Assembly (NCBI GenBank): GCA_003241695.1
Contig: QFPN01000009.1
Span: forward strand, 115,455 to 179,454
DNA: 64,000 nt
Source: Ancylobacter novellus
GTDB lineage: Bacteria > Pseudomonadota > Alphaproteobacteria > Rhizobiales > Methylopilaceae
Direction of reading: 5' to 3'
Shown piece by piece: positions 57,091-64,000 of this stretch (position 1 is the stretch's first letter; every line of letters starts with the position of its first letter). The position numbers and the translations under genes were made by a program. Below the pieces are notes generated by a model that saw only the letters and a list, made by a program, of their open reading frames with translations, had not been told where the DNA came from and searched no databases.

Positions 57091-57834
57091 ATGAGATCAA
57101 ACGAAGAAAACGTTGCCACGATCTATCGAATGGTCATGCCGGATCATCTCTGTCCGTACGGCCTGAAGGCAGTAGACCTCGCCTCGCGTCAGGGATTTCA
57201 AGTCGATGATCGTTGGCTGAAGACGCGCGAGGAGGTCGACGCCTTCAAGGCGCAACACGGCGTCAAGTCGACCCCGCAAATCTTTCTCGGGAATGACCGG
57301 ATCGGCGGCTACGACGACCTCCGACGCTATTTCGGCAAGAGTGTCGCGGAACAGGGAGCGACCAGCTACAGGCCTGTCGTCGCTGTGTTCGCAATGACCG
57401 CCTTGATGGCGCTCGCCGCCAGTTATGCCGCCTACGGAACGATCTTCGTCCTTCGCGCCATTGAGTGGTTCATCGCGTTCAGCATGTGCGTTCTGGCTAT
57501 ATTGAAGCTGCAGGATATCGAGAGCTTTTCGACGATGTTCCTGAACTACGATCTGCTTGCCCGCCGGTGGGTGCCTTATGGCTACCTCTATCCATTTGGC
57601 GAGGCTCTCGCCGGCGTCCTCATGATCGCAGGCGCATTGATCTGGGTCTCCGTGCCAGTCGCGCTTTTCATCGGGACCATCGGCTCCCTTTCGGTATTTA
57701 AGGCCGTTTACTTGGACAAGCGTGAGCTCAAGTGCGCGTGCGTCGGCGGCTCAAGTAACGTTCCACTTGGCTTTGTCTCTCTCACCGAAAACCTGATGAT
57801 GATGGCAATGGGTTTTTGGATGTTGATCCGATAA
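57091..57834 (+). CDS. Glutaredoxin domain fused to MauE-like membrane domain
   Basis: The 247-residue protein begins with a glutaredoxin-like domain (about 1-85) with active-site Cys21 in LCPYGLKA (monothiol CPYG), STPQIF and GGYDDL. Four membrane helices of MauE/DoxX type follow, with CACVGG and SLTENLMM. MauE proteins handle disulfides or thiols in membrane redox maturation. In a copper operon it may keep cysteines or Cu(I) sites reduced, or deliver electrons. The ATG at 57091 was chosen for AAGGAA; an earlier in-frame ATG at 57031 is possible and overlaps the CusF-like gene. Confidence 0.85.
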   Translation: MRSNEENVATIYRMVMPDHLCPYGLKAVDLASRQGFQVDDRWLKTREEVDAFKAQHGVKSTPQIFLGNDRIGGYDDLRRYFGKSVAEQGATSYRPVVAVFAMTALMALAASYAAYGTIFVLRAIEWFIAFSMCVLAILKLQDIESFSTMFLNYDLLARRWVPYGYLYPFGEALAGVLMIAGALIWVSVPVALFIGTIGSLSVFKAVYLDKRELKCACVGGSSNVPLGFVSLTENLMMMAMGFWMLIR

Positions 57835-57880
57835 GGCTTAGTGATTTAGTGAAGATGTTCAAAATAAACGAGGAATGCAA

Positions 57881-58396
57881 ATGAGTTACGCACGATTTAT
57901 CATGATGATAGTAGCTTCTACCGTTATCATGTTTGTTCTTATGTACCTGAATACGTTTGCGGTCGACCACATATTTTACAGTCAGACACGGATGTGGATG
58001 GCCGTCGTGATGGGCGCAACGATGGCGGCGTTGATGCTCGTATTCATGTGGTCGATGTATAAGAGGAATTCGCTAAATATTTTAATCTTAATTGTTGCCG
58101 TAGTAAGTTTTGTTGGAGCGCTTTACTTGGTTCGTAGCCAAGACACTGTTGACGATGTGTCATACATGAAGGCGATGATCCCGCATCATTCGATCGCCAT
58201 CATGACGAGCGAGCGCGCACATATCAAAGATCCGAAAGTGAGACTTCTTGCCGATAGAATTATCAACGCGCAGGTCAAGGAGATCGCTGAAATGAAGAAA
58301 ATGATTTCTGATCTTGAACGAACGCCCCCTGCATCCTCGGCTCCTGATCTTCCGTCGTTCCGCAGTCGGGGGGCTCCGCCACCGGCTCCCGAATGA
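57881..58396 (+). CDS. Membrane DUF305-family protein
   Basis: The 171-residue protein has three hydrophobic helices (about 5-24, 34-55, 63-83) and a soluble DUF305 domain with MIPHHSIAIMTSERA and the helix ADRIINAQVKEIAEMKKMIS. DUF305 proteins are ferritin-like small metal proteins that commonly accompany copper-resistance genes. The stretch is AT-richer than its neighbours, so it may have come from another donor. GAGGAA precedes the ATG at 57881. A soluble DUF305 protein follows. Confidence 0.85.
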   Translation: MSYARFIMMIVASTVIMFVLMYLNTFAVDHIFYSQTRMWMAVVMGATMAALMLVFMWSMYKRNSLNILILIVAVVSFVGALYLVRSQDTVDDVSYMKAMIPHHSIAIMTSERAHIKDPKVRLLADRIINAQVKEIAEMKKMISDLERTPPASSAPDLPSFRSRGAPPPAPE

Positions 58397-58481
58397 CGGG
58401 TTGAGCGACTGGCGCTGTCATTTAAGTCCGCGGTCTTCAGCGCGATCGTGCCGCTTCGAACACGACTTCAGGAGACAAGAG

Positions 58482-58928
58482 ATGTTGAGGATATTGCTGG
58501 CGACGGCGTTCGCCATGAGCGCAGGGGCCGCGATGGCGCAGGACGCCAAAGCCCCGCCGGAGGGAACGGAAGGTCTGCCCAAGGCCTGCCAGTCGGCGTC
58601 GCCCGGACAGGGCATGACGGGCAAGGCGATGGAGATGGGCGACATGGCGTCCCACTCGATGTCCAGCATGGGCGAACCCCAGATGGCTTCGATGAAGGCC
58701 ATGCAGGAGATGAACCGGACTATGAGGGCGACGCATGGGATCAAGGATCCCGACCTCGCCTTCGTCTGCGGGATGATCGCTCATCACCGCGGCGCGGTGG
58801 CGATGAGCAAGATCGAGCTCCAGAGCGGCAAGGACGATCAGGCCAAGGCCTGGGCCAAGAAGCTTATCGCGGACCAGGAAAAGGAAATCGCGGAGTTCGA
58901 GGCCTGGGCGGGCAAGCGCGCTCATTAG
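58482..58928 (+). CDS. Secreted DUF305-family protein
   Basis: The 148-residue protein has a signal peptide (MLRILLATAFAMSAGAAMAQ), a Met-rich middle (GMTGKAMEMGDMASHSMSSM) and a DUF305 domain with MIAHHRGAVAMSKIEL and DQEKEIAEFEAWAG. The Met and His positions make it a good periplasmic copper-binding candidate. It follows the membrane DUF305 gene by 85 nt and precedes the family A paralog by 33 nt. Caggaga lies just upstream of the ATG at 58482. Confidence 0.88.
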   Translation: MLRILLATAFAMSAGAAMAQDAKAPPEGTEGLPKACQSASPGQGMTGKAMEMGDMASHSMSSMGEPQMASMKAMQEMNRTMRATHGIKDPDLAFVCGMIAHHRGAVAMSKIELQSGKDDQAKAWAKKLIADQEKEIAEFEAWAGKRAH

Positions 58929-58961
58929 GGCCGCCGTCAACCGGCATCAAGGGAGGAAGCC

Positions 58962-59483
58962 ATGGCCTGTCCCGCCGCCCGATCGCTGTCTTGGCTTCGC
59001 CGTCACGGTATTCTTGTCGGAGCCCTTCTCGGCGCTCTGGCGTCGGTAGGGCCGGCCGACGCGACGGGAGCGGGCCCGACGAAAAGCGCCGTCGACACTG
59101 ACGTTCTCGCCAATGTCCTGTCGACGGCCTTTCTCGCCGACAACCTTAGCCGTGTCTGCGCCGAGCAGAACCGATGGTTTCTGGAGGACACCAAGGGCGC
59201 GGAAGGCGACGGTCGCGCATTCGCCGAGCACATCAAGGCGGAGATCCTGTCCCGGCTATCGGAGAGCGACGCTGGCGTCGTCGTGATCCGGGCGGCGAAC
59301 GCCGCGAGGGCCATCTCTCTCGGATTGATCCACGTGATGAGCGGCGACTCCGCGGCCTCGGAGACCGAGCGCCTGGTTGCATGGTGCGAGACCACCGCCA
59401 AGCCGCTCGTTAAAGGGATTCTGGCGCAGCACGACATCCGGCATGACCTCTATGACCGGATGCTTTCCCAGGCAAAACAATAA
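58962..59483 (+). CDS. Secreted two-cysteine protein, family A copy 2, unknown
   Basis: This 173-residue product is a clear paralog of 35826-36296. It has a signal or anchor helix (about 17-35), then NVLSTAFLADNLSRVC, EHIKAEILSRLS, NAARAISLGLIHVMSG and WCETTAKPLVKGILAQHDIR. The two conserved cysteines, the ALGL-type helix and the KPLVKG block are shared. In both places the gene ends a metal-export or oxidase operon. No known family was recognised. GGGAGGAAG precedes the ATG. Confidence 0.7.
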   Translation: MACPAARSLSWLRRHGILVGALLGALASVGPADATGAGPTKSAVDTDVLANVLSTAFLADNLSRVCAEQNRWFLEDTKGAEGDGRAFAEHIKAEILSRLSESDAGVVVIRAANAARAISLGLIHVMSGDSAASETERLVAWCETTAKPLVKGILAQHDIRHDLYDRMLSQAKQ

Positions 59484-59534
59484 CCAGCTCCCGACGCCCT
59501 CGTCGTTCGGCGAGGGCGCGATCGAGGTCTTCGC

Positions 59535-61400
59535 ATGTTCGTTCAACCTGTCGATTATTTTCTCGCCGTCTGGTTCGCGCTAGCCTTGGCGTCGACGCTC
59601 TACGTCGCGGTCGACCAGTATAGGAACAATCCCGAGCCGGTCGTGATGAAGTGGGGGTTTATCCTCGTCACGCTCTACATGGGTCCGATCGGCCTTCTGC
59701 TTTATGTGCTTGCCGACAAAGAGCCGCGGCCGGGAAAACATGAGGAGTTCGTCAAACCGCTCTGGAAACAGGGCGCGGGCTCGACGATCCATTGCGTCGC
59801 CGGCGACGCGACGGGCATCATTCTGGCGGCGGTGATCACGGCCTCGCTTGGGTTGCCGATGTGGCTCGACCTGATCGTCGAGTATCTCGCCGGCTTCGCC
59901 TTCGGGCTCTTCATTTTCCAGTCCCTGTTCATGAAATCGATGATGGGCGGAACCTACTGGGAGAACGTTCGCAAGAGCTTTCTACCCGAATTCATCAGCA
60001 TGAACTTCATGATGGCCGGCATGGCGCCGGTCATGAGCCTGCTGATGATGGGGCGCGACATGCGCGCCATGGAGCCGACCGAGCTGCTGTTCTGGGGCGT
60101 GATGTCGCTCGGCGTGATCGTGGGGTTTGCGACGGCCTATCCCGCCAATGTGTGGCTGGTCGCCAGAGGCCTGAAGCACGGCCTGATGACGGAGCGGCCG
60201 GAGGCGAAGTCACAGGCCGGCCACGCGGGTCACGACGGCCGTAAGGGCGGCGACGACGACCGCCACACTGACGCCGGGCATAGCGGCATGGGAGCGGGCG
60301 CGACGGTTCCGCAGCTTGCGGCAATCGGCGGCGTTTCGGTTCTGGCCCTCGGGCTCGGCATGGTCTCGCCGGCGAATTGGGTGAATATGTCCCTGTCCGC
60401 GAAGGACGTGCGCGGCGCGATCATGCCGCCCGGCATGATCATGGACCGCGACACGCCGGCCGACGCCATGCTGGACATGGCGGCCGCCGATCCTCGGCTG
60501 ATCTCAGCGACCTTCGGGCCAAACGTCCGGGGCGATCAGGATGCGCCCTTCCGCATGGAAGGCGACGTCAAGGTGTTCGATCTCGAGCCGACCGTGATCC
60601 GCTGGTCGATCCTGCCCGGGGTGACCGTCGACGCTTACGCCTACAACGGTCAGATCCCCGGTCCCCGCCTCCATATCCGCCAGGGCGACACGGTCCGGAT
60701 CAACGTCAGGAACAGGTTGCCGGAAGATACCACCATCCACTGGCATGGCCTGATCCTGCCGAACCAGACGGACGGGCCTGCGGAGATCACCCAGAAGCCG
60801 ATCGAGCCTGGCGGGTCATACAGCTATGAATTTACTGCCGAGCAGCACGGCACCTACTTCTACCATCCGCACGCCAAGCCCGACCGGACCCAGGCGCTCG
60901 GCCTATATGGCGCTCTGATCATCGATCCGGCCAATCCGGCGGACGAGGTCACGGCCGACCATGACTACGTCATCCAGTTGCAGGAATGGCTCAAACGGGA
61001 GGGCCTGACCTATCCGGCGATGCCGATGGAAGGCGGCATGCCGAACTACTTTACGATCAACGGCCGGGCCTATCCCGCGACCGACACGATCCGGATGAAG
61101 GTCGGCGAGACGCTCAAGGTGCGGTTCGTCGGAACCAACAATGGGTTCGTTCACCCGATGCACATCCACGGCGGCCCGTTTCAGGTCGTCGCGCGGGACG
61201 GGGAGACAATTCCGGAGGCGGGGCGGTTCCTTGCCGATACAGTCAATGTGGGCCCCGGGCAACGCTATGATGTCGTCTGGACGGCGCGCCGGCCTGGCAA
61301 GTGGCTGATCCACTGCCATATCCCGCATCACACCTCGAACAACAATGTCGAAGAGAAGGGCGGCGGCGGGTTGATGACCGTCATCGACGTTGCGGGCTGA
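59535..61400 (+). CDS. DUF4396 membrane domain fused to multicopper oxidase
   Basis: The 621-residue fusion has about six N-terminal helices (residues 1-215, DUF4396-like, with GAGSTIHCVAGDATGIILAA and MMGGTYWENVRKSFLPEF), then a His-rich linker (SQAGHAGHDGRKGGDDDRHT). One more helix (about 257-277) anchors a complete multicopper oxidase with TTIHWHGL, YFYHPHAKPD, HPMHIHGGPF and WLIHCHIPHHTSNN. All copper blocks are intact, so the oxidase should be active at the outer face of the inner membrane. The two parts usually occur as separate proteins. The fusion ties oxidation of Cu(I) or another substrate to a membrane domain of unknown function. Confidence 0.85.
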   Translation: MFVQPVDYFLAVWFALALASTLYVAVDQYRNNPEPVVMKWGFILVTLYMGPIGLLLYVLADKEPRPGKHEEFVKPLWKQGAGSTIHCVAGDATGIILAAVITASLGLPMWLDLIVEYLAGFAFGLFIFQSLFMKSMMGGTYWENVRKSFLPEFISMNFMMAGMAPVMSLLMMGRDMRAMEPTELLFWGVMSLGVIVGFATAYPANVWLVARGLKHGLMTERPEAKSQAGHAGHDGRKGGDDDRHTDAGHSGMGAGATVPQLAAIGGVSVLALGLGMVSPANWVNMSLSAKDVRGAIMPPGMIMDRDTPADAMLDMAAADPRLISATFGPNVRGDQDAPFRMEGDVKVFDLEPTVIRWSILPGVTVDAYAYNGQIPGPRLHIRQGDTVRINVRNRLPEDTTIHWHGLILPNQTDGPAEITQKPIEPGGSYSYEFTAEQHGTYFYHPHAKPDRTQALGLYGALIIDPANPADEVTADHDYVIQLQEWLKREGLTYPAMPMEGGMPNYFTINGRAYPATDTIRMKVGETLKVRFVGTNNGFVHPMHIHGGPFQVVARDGETIPEAGRFLADTVNVGPGQRYDVVWTARRPGKWLIHCHIPHHTSNNNVEEKGGGGLMTVIDVAG

Positions 61401-61534
61401 GGTGAGCCGCAAACGCGCCTCTTGGATCGATCCGAGACCGGTGGGCGGCGGCGCGTCGACGTTGTCAGCGTGCTGCCGGCCACCGGTTCGCTGTCGCGGG
61501 CTTGTGTCAGAACGGCGTCGCTGACAGACCGTCG

Positions 61535-61552
61535 ATGTGGCGACCGCCACAT
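61535..61552. promoter_or_regulatory. Near-perfect palindrome, candidate Crp-family operator
   Basis: ATGTGGCGACCGCCACAT has 8-bp arms ATGTGGCG / CGCCACAT with a two-base centre and matches 51845-51862 except at one centre base. It lies 10 bp left of the IS66 element, so the gene it once served is probably beyond the insertion, to the right of the window. Confidence 0.65.
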
Positions 61553-61665
61553 CGAGGATGCGTAAGCGCTGTTCTGCTGCCACCTACCGCTGGGGCGGTG
61601 CGGCGGTGATGTTTGGGGCCTGATTTGGGGCTTCGACATATGACGATCACTGAGCTTAACTTGAG

Positions 61666-62046
61666 GTGTTCACCGGAGCGGGCCGCCGGCGGGTCTGGTC
61701 GGCGGAAGAGAAGGCGGCGATCGTCGCCGAGAGCGCGGAGCCCGGCGTGTCGATCAGCGCGGTTGCACGGCGGCATGGGCTGACGCCGCCGCAGCTTTTT
61801 GCATGGCGGCGGACGTTCAGGGCTGAGGCGGAGAAAGCGGCATCGTTCGTTCCGGTTGTTGTGACGACAGAGCCGGAGGCGCCTGCCGCACCGAGGTCTG
61901 TCCGTAAGACTCGGCGACCTCGGCGGTCTTCTTCGAAGACGGCGTCGATCGAGCTTGAGATCGACGGCGTCGTGGTGCGTGTCGGCCGCGGATCGGATGC
62001 GAAGACGGTGGCGGCGGTGATCCGGGCGCTGAAGGCCGGGGCGTGA
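61666..62046 (+). CDS. tnpA: IS66 accessory protein TnpA
   Basis: The 126-residue protein of the IS66 Orf1 type has a helix-turn-helix (VWSAEEKAAIVAESAEPGVS, then SISAVARRHGLTPPQLFAWR) and a basic tail. The GTG at 61666 is the start used. An ATG at 61640 opens a short frame whose first residues (MTITELNL) resemble a normal IS66 TnpA N-terminus but lie in another frame, as if one base were lost at about 61663. If so, the native protein would be longer and this copy truncated at its start. It overlaps tnpB by four bases (GTGA). Confidence 0.85.
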   Translation: MFTGAGRRRVWSAEEKAAIVAESAEPGVSISAVARRHGLTPPQLFAWRRTFRAEAEKAASFVPVVVTTEPEAPAAPRSVRKTRRPRRSSSKTASIELEIDGVVVRVGRGSDAKTVAAVIRALKAGA

Positions 62047-62399
62047 TCGGTCCGTCCGGCTCGGTCCGGGTGCTGGTGGCGATGCGGCCGGTGGACTTCC
62101 GCAAGGGCGCGGAGAGCCTGGCGGCGCTGGTCAAGGAGGAGATGCGCGCCGACCCGTTCTCCGGGGCGGTGTTCGTGTTCCGGGCGAAGCGCGCGGATCG
62201 GGTGAAGCTGATCTTCTGGGACGGCACGGGGCTGTGCCTCTACGTGAAGAAGCTCGAGAGCGGCGAGTTCCGGTGGCCGAAGATCCAGGACGGCGCGATG
62301 CGGCTGACGCCGGCGCAGCTCGGGGCGCTGCTGGAGGGGCTGGACTGGCGGCGTGTCTATGCGGCCCGGCGGCCTCAGGCGCCGATCGCGGCAGGATGA
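62043..62399 (+). CDS. tnpB: IS66 accessory protein TnpB (Orf2)
   Basis: The 118-residue IS66 Orf2 protein has the family hallmarks VAMRPVDFRKGAESLAALV, VFVFRAKRADRVKLIFWDG and GEFRWPKIQDGAMRLTPAQL. It is needed with TnpA and TnpC for transposition, though its exact role is unclear. It starts at a GTG overlapping tnpA; tnpC follows after 55 nt. Confidence 0.93.
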   Translation: MIGPSGSVRVLVAMRPVDFRKGAESLAALVKEEMRADPFSGAVFVFRAKRADRVKLIFWDGTGLCLYVKKLESGEFRWPKIQDGAMRLTPAQLGALLEGLDWRRVYAARRPQAPIAAG

Positions 62400-62454
62400 C
62401 TCATCGCCGAAGGTCGGGCGCCTCAACGGGCTCGGGCTGTGCTGTGGTCCGGTC

Positions 62455-63987
62455 ATGGCGGCTTCGGCTCATGACGCGCTTCCGGACGATCCGGCGACCC
62501 TGAAGGCGATGCTGCTCGCCGAGCGGGCCCGCGCCGACCGGCTGGCCGAGCTTCTGAAGGAGATGCAGCGCCATCGCTTCGGCCGGCGCGCCGAGAGCCT
62601 GCCGCTCGACCAGCTCGAGCTTGGGCTCGAGGAGATCCAGCAGGAAGACGCGGCCGAGGCGGCGACCGTGGAAGCTTCCGACCCTCAACGCAGGACGGTG
62701 GCCTCCGCACGGCGTCGGGCGAATCGAGGCGCGCTGCCGGCCCATCTTCCGCGGATCGAGACGGTCGTCGACGTGCCGGACAAGGCCTGCCCGTGCTGCG
62801 GCGGCGGCCTGCACCGCATCGGCGAGGACGTCGCCGAGCGGCTCGACGTCGTGCCGGCGCAGTTCCGCGTGCTCGTGGTGCGCCGGCCGAAGTATGGCTG
62901 CCGGGCCTGCGAAGCGGTCGTGGTCCAGGCGCCGGCTCCGGCGCGGCTGATCGAAGGCGGCATCCCGACCGAGGCCATGGTGGCGCAGGTGCTGGTCGCC
63001 AAATACGCCGACCACCTTCCGCTCTATCGCCAGGCGCAGATCTACGCCCGCCAGGGCGTGACCCTCGACCGCTCGACGCTCGCCGACTGGGTCGGGCGCG
63101 CCGCCTTCCTGCTCCGCCCGGTCCACGAGCGGCTGATGGCCGAGCTGAAGACCTCGGCGAAGCTGTTCGCGGACGAGACGACCGCGCCGGTGCTCGATCC
63201 CGGCCGCGGGCGGACCAAGACAGGCCAACTCTGGGCCTACGCTCGTGACGACCGACCCTGGTGCGGCGACGATCCGCCTGGCGTCGCCTTCGTCTACGCG
63301 CCCGACCGCAAGGCTGAACGCCCCATCGCTCACCTCGAGGGCTTCTCCGGCGTGCTTCAAACCGACGGCTATGGCGGCTACCGAGCCCTTGCGGAGCGAG
63401 GGTCCGTGCGGCTCGCCTTCTGCTGGGCGCATGTGCGTCGGCGCTTCTACGAGCTCGCCGCCTCAGGGCCCGCGCCGATCGCCAGCGAGGCGCTCGCGCG
63501 CATCGCCGCGCTCTACCAGATCGAGGCCGAGATCCGCGGCCGTCCCGCCGACGCGCGACGCACCGAGCGGCAGGCCAGCTCGCGGCCGCTCCTCGAGGCG
63601 TTCGAGCTATGGCTGCGCGCCCGGCTCGGGGAGATCAGCCAGAAAAGCCGCCTCGCCGAGGCGATCCGCTATGCGCTGTCGCGCTGGGAGGGCCTCACCC
63701 GCTTCATCGACGACGGCCTGATCGAGCTCGACTCGAACACCGTCGAGCGCTCGATCCGTCCGATCGCCCTCAACCGCAAAAACGCGCTGTTCGCCGGCTC
63801 CGACGGCGGAGCCCGACACTGGGCCGTCATCGCCTCGCTCATCGAGACCGCAAAGCTCAACGGCGTCGAGCCGCACGCCTACCTCGCCGACGTCATGGCC
63901 CGCATCGTCAACGGCCATCCGCAAAGCCGGATCGGCGAGTTGCTGCCATGGGCCTACGCGCCCGAAGCCCTCAAAGACGTGGCCTGA
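62455..63987 (+). CDS. tnpC: IS66 transposase TnpC
   Basis: The 510-residue DDE transposase of IS66 has an N-terminal leucine-rich coiled region (LLAERARADRLAELLKEMQR), then a zinc-binding pair (ACPCCGG) with CRACE. The catalytic core has KLFADETTAPVLDPGRG, LQTDGYGGYRAL and LIELDSNTVERSIRPIALNR (the C-terminal Glu region). The stop TGA ends at 63987, within the first base of the right terminal repeat. No frameshift was seen. The ATG at 62455 is the family start. Confidence 0.94.
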   Translation: MAASAHDALPDDPATLKAMLLAERARADRLAELLKEMQRHRFGRRAESLPLDQLELGLEEIQQEDAAEAATVEASDPQRRTVASARRRANRGALPAHLPRIETVVDVPDKACPCCGGGLHRIGEDVAERLDVVPAQFRVLVVRRPKYGCRACEAVVVQAPAPARLIEGGIPTEAMVAQVLVAKYADHLPLYRQAQIYARQGVTLDRSTLADWVGRAAFLLRPVHERLMAELKTSAKLFADETTAPVLDPGRGRTKTGQLWAYARDDRPWCGDDPPGVAFVYAPDRKAERPIAHLEGFSGVLQTDGYGGYRALAERGSVRLAFCWAHVRRRFYELAASGPAPIASEALARIAALYQIEAEIRGRPADARRTERQASSRPLLEAFELWLRARLGEISQKSRLAEAIRYALSRWEGLTRFIDDGLIELDSNTVERSIRPIALNRKNALFAGSDGGARHWAVIASLIETAKLNGVEPHAYLADVMARIVNGHPQSRIGELLPWAYAPEALKDVA

Positions 63988-64000
63988 GAACAGCGCTTAC

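Larger units (their letters stand above)
61562..64000 (+). mobile_element. Complete IS66-family insertion sequence (2439 bp)
   Basis: The element carries tnpA, tnpB and tnpC, all rightward. Terminal inverted repeats are GTAAGCGCTGTTCT (61562-61575) and AGAACAGCGCTTAC (63987-64000); a GCCAC match continues inside. The right repeat ends on the last base of the window. IS66 elements make 8-bp target duplications; the left flank is GAGGATGC (61554-61561), so the same eight bases should follow at 64001-64008. Confidence 0.92.

Overview
The window is GC-rich, dense DNA with short intergenic gaps and many 4-nt start/stop overlaps. Gene content (AioXSR-AioBA, ACR3, Xre/Res toxin-antitoxin, a Tn7-like TniQ/TnsC/TnsB/TnsA set, IS66) points to an alphaproteobacterium, most likely Hyphomicrobiales (Rhizobiales). 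That placement is an inference from gene families, not a search. No tRNA, rRNA, CRISPR array or replication gene was found. It reads as an accessory metal and metalloid resistance island on a plasmid or integrated element.

Layout. (1) 1-4.0 kb: defence and toxin-antitoxin edge. A KAP-type P-loop NTPase (partial, leaves the window on the left), a Res/Xre pair, and an XRE-ImmA/IrrE protein coupled to a PIN-domain protein. Large inverted repeats follow at 4.08-4.34 kb. (2) 4.5-16.4 kb: arsenic. The arsenite sensor and regulators aioX-aioS-aioR precede a sigma-54 promoter and arsenite oxidase aioBA. Then come arsR, arsC (LMW-PTP type), acr3, arsC (glutaredoxin type), a second arsR, arsH and an MFS exporter. 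(3) 16.6-22.2 kb: four overlapping leftward genes of a Tn7-like transposition module, with tnsA broken by an in-frame TAG where a catalytic glutamate is expected. (4) 22.3-26.2 kb: a repeat cluster, a terminator, then an uncharacterised three-gene operon (a possible TnsA-C-like winged helix protein, an AAA+ ATPase fused to an M41 peptidase, and a small protein) and a small XRE regulator. (5) 26.2-38.4 kb: Zn/Cd/Co island with a P1B ATPase and MerR regulator sharing a 19-bp-spacer promoter, czcC-x-czcB-czcA, small periplasmic proteins, a CDF exporter and a Crp-family regulator. (6) 38.5-44.9 kb: DUF411 protein, a FixH/YtkA-like protein and a CusBA-type RND pump. (7) 45.0-47.7 kb: lower-GC insert with nucleotidyltransferase-fold genes, next to a gene remnant. 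(8) 47.8-61.4 kb: copper island with CopA ATPase, a second Crp-family regulator, CsoR, a TolC-like protein, two multicopper oxidases, cupredoxin, CusF-like protein, Grx-MauE protein and DUF305 proteins. (9) 61.56-64.0 kb: a complete IS66-family element whose right terminal repeat ends on the last base of the window.

How the parts work together. Arsenic is handled by periplasmic oxidation of As(III) (AioBA, induced through AioXSR and sigma-54), and by cytoplasmic reduction plus extrusion (ArsC, Acr3, ArsH, MFS) under ArsR. Zn/Cd and Cu are each handled in layers: a P1B ATPase clears the cytoplasm, an RND pump clears the periplasm, and small secreted metal-binding proteins and oxidases buffer or detoxify the periplasm. 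Copper control can be read directly: three CsoR-type TACCC-N5-GGGTA-like palindromes lie at copA and at csoR. A second putative regulon is suggested by TGTGG-N6-CCACA-like palindromes near small periplasmic genes, together with two Crp-like proteins that share a CX3C motif.
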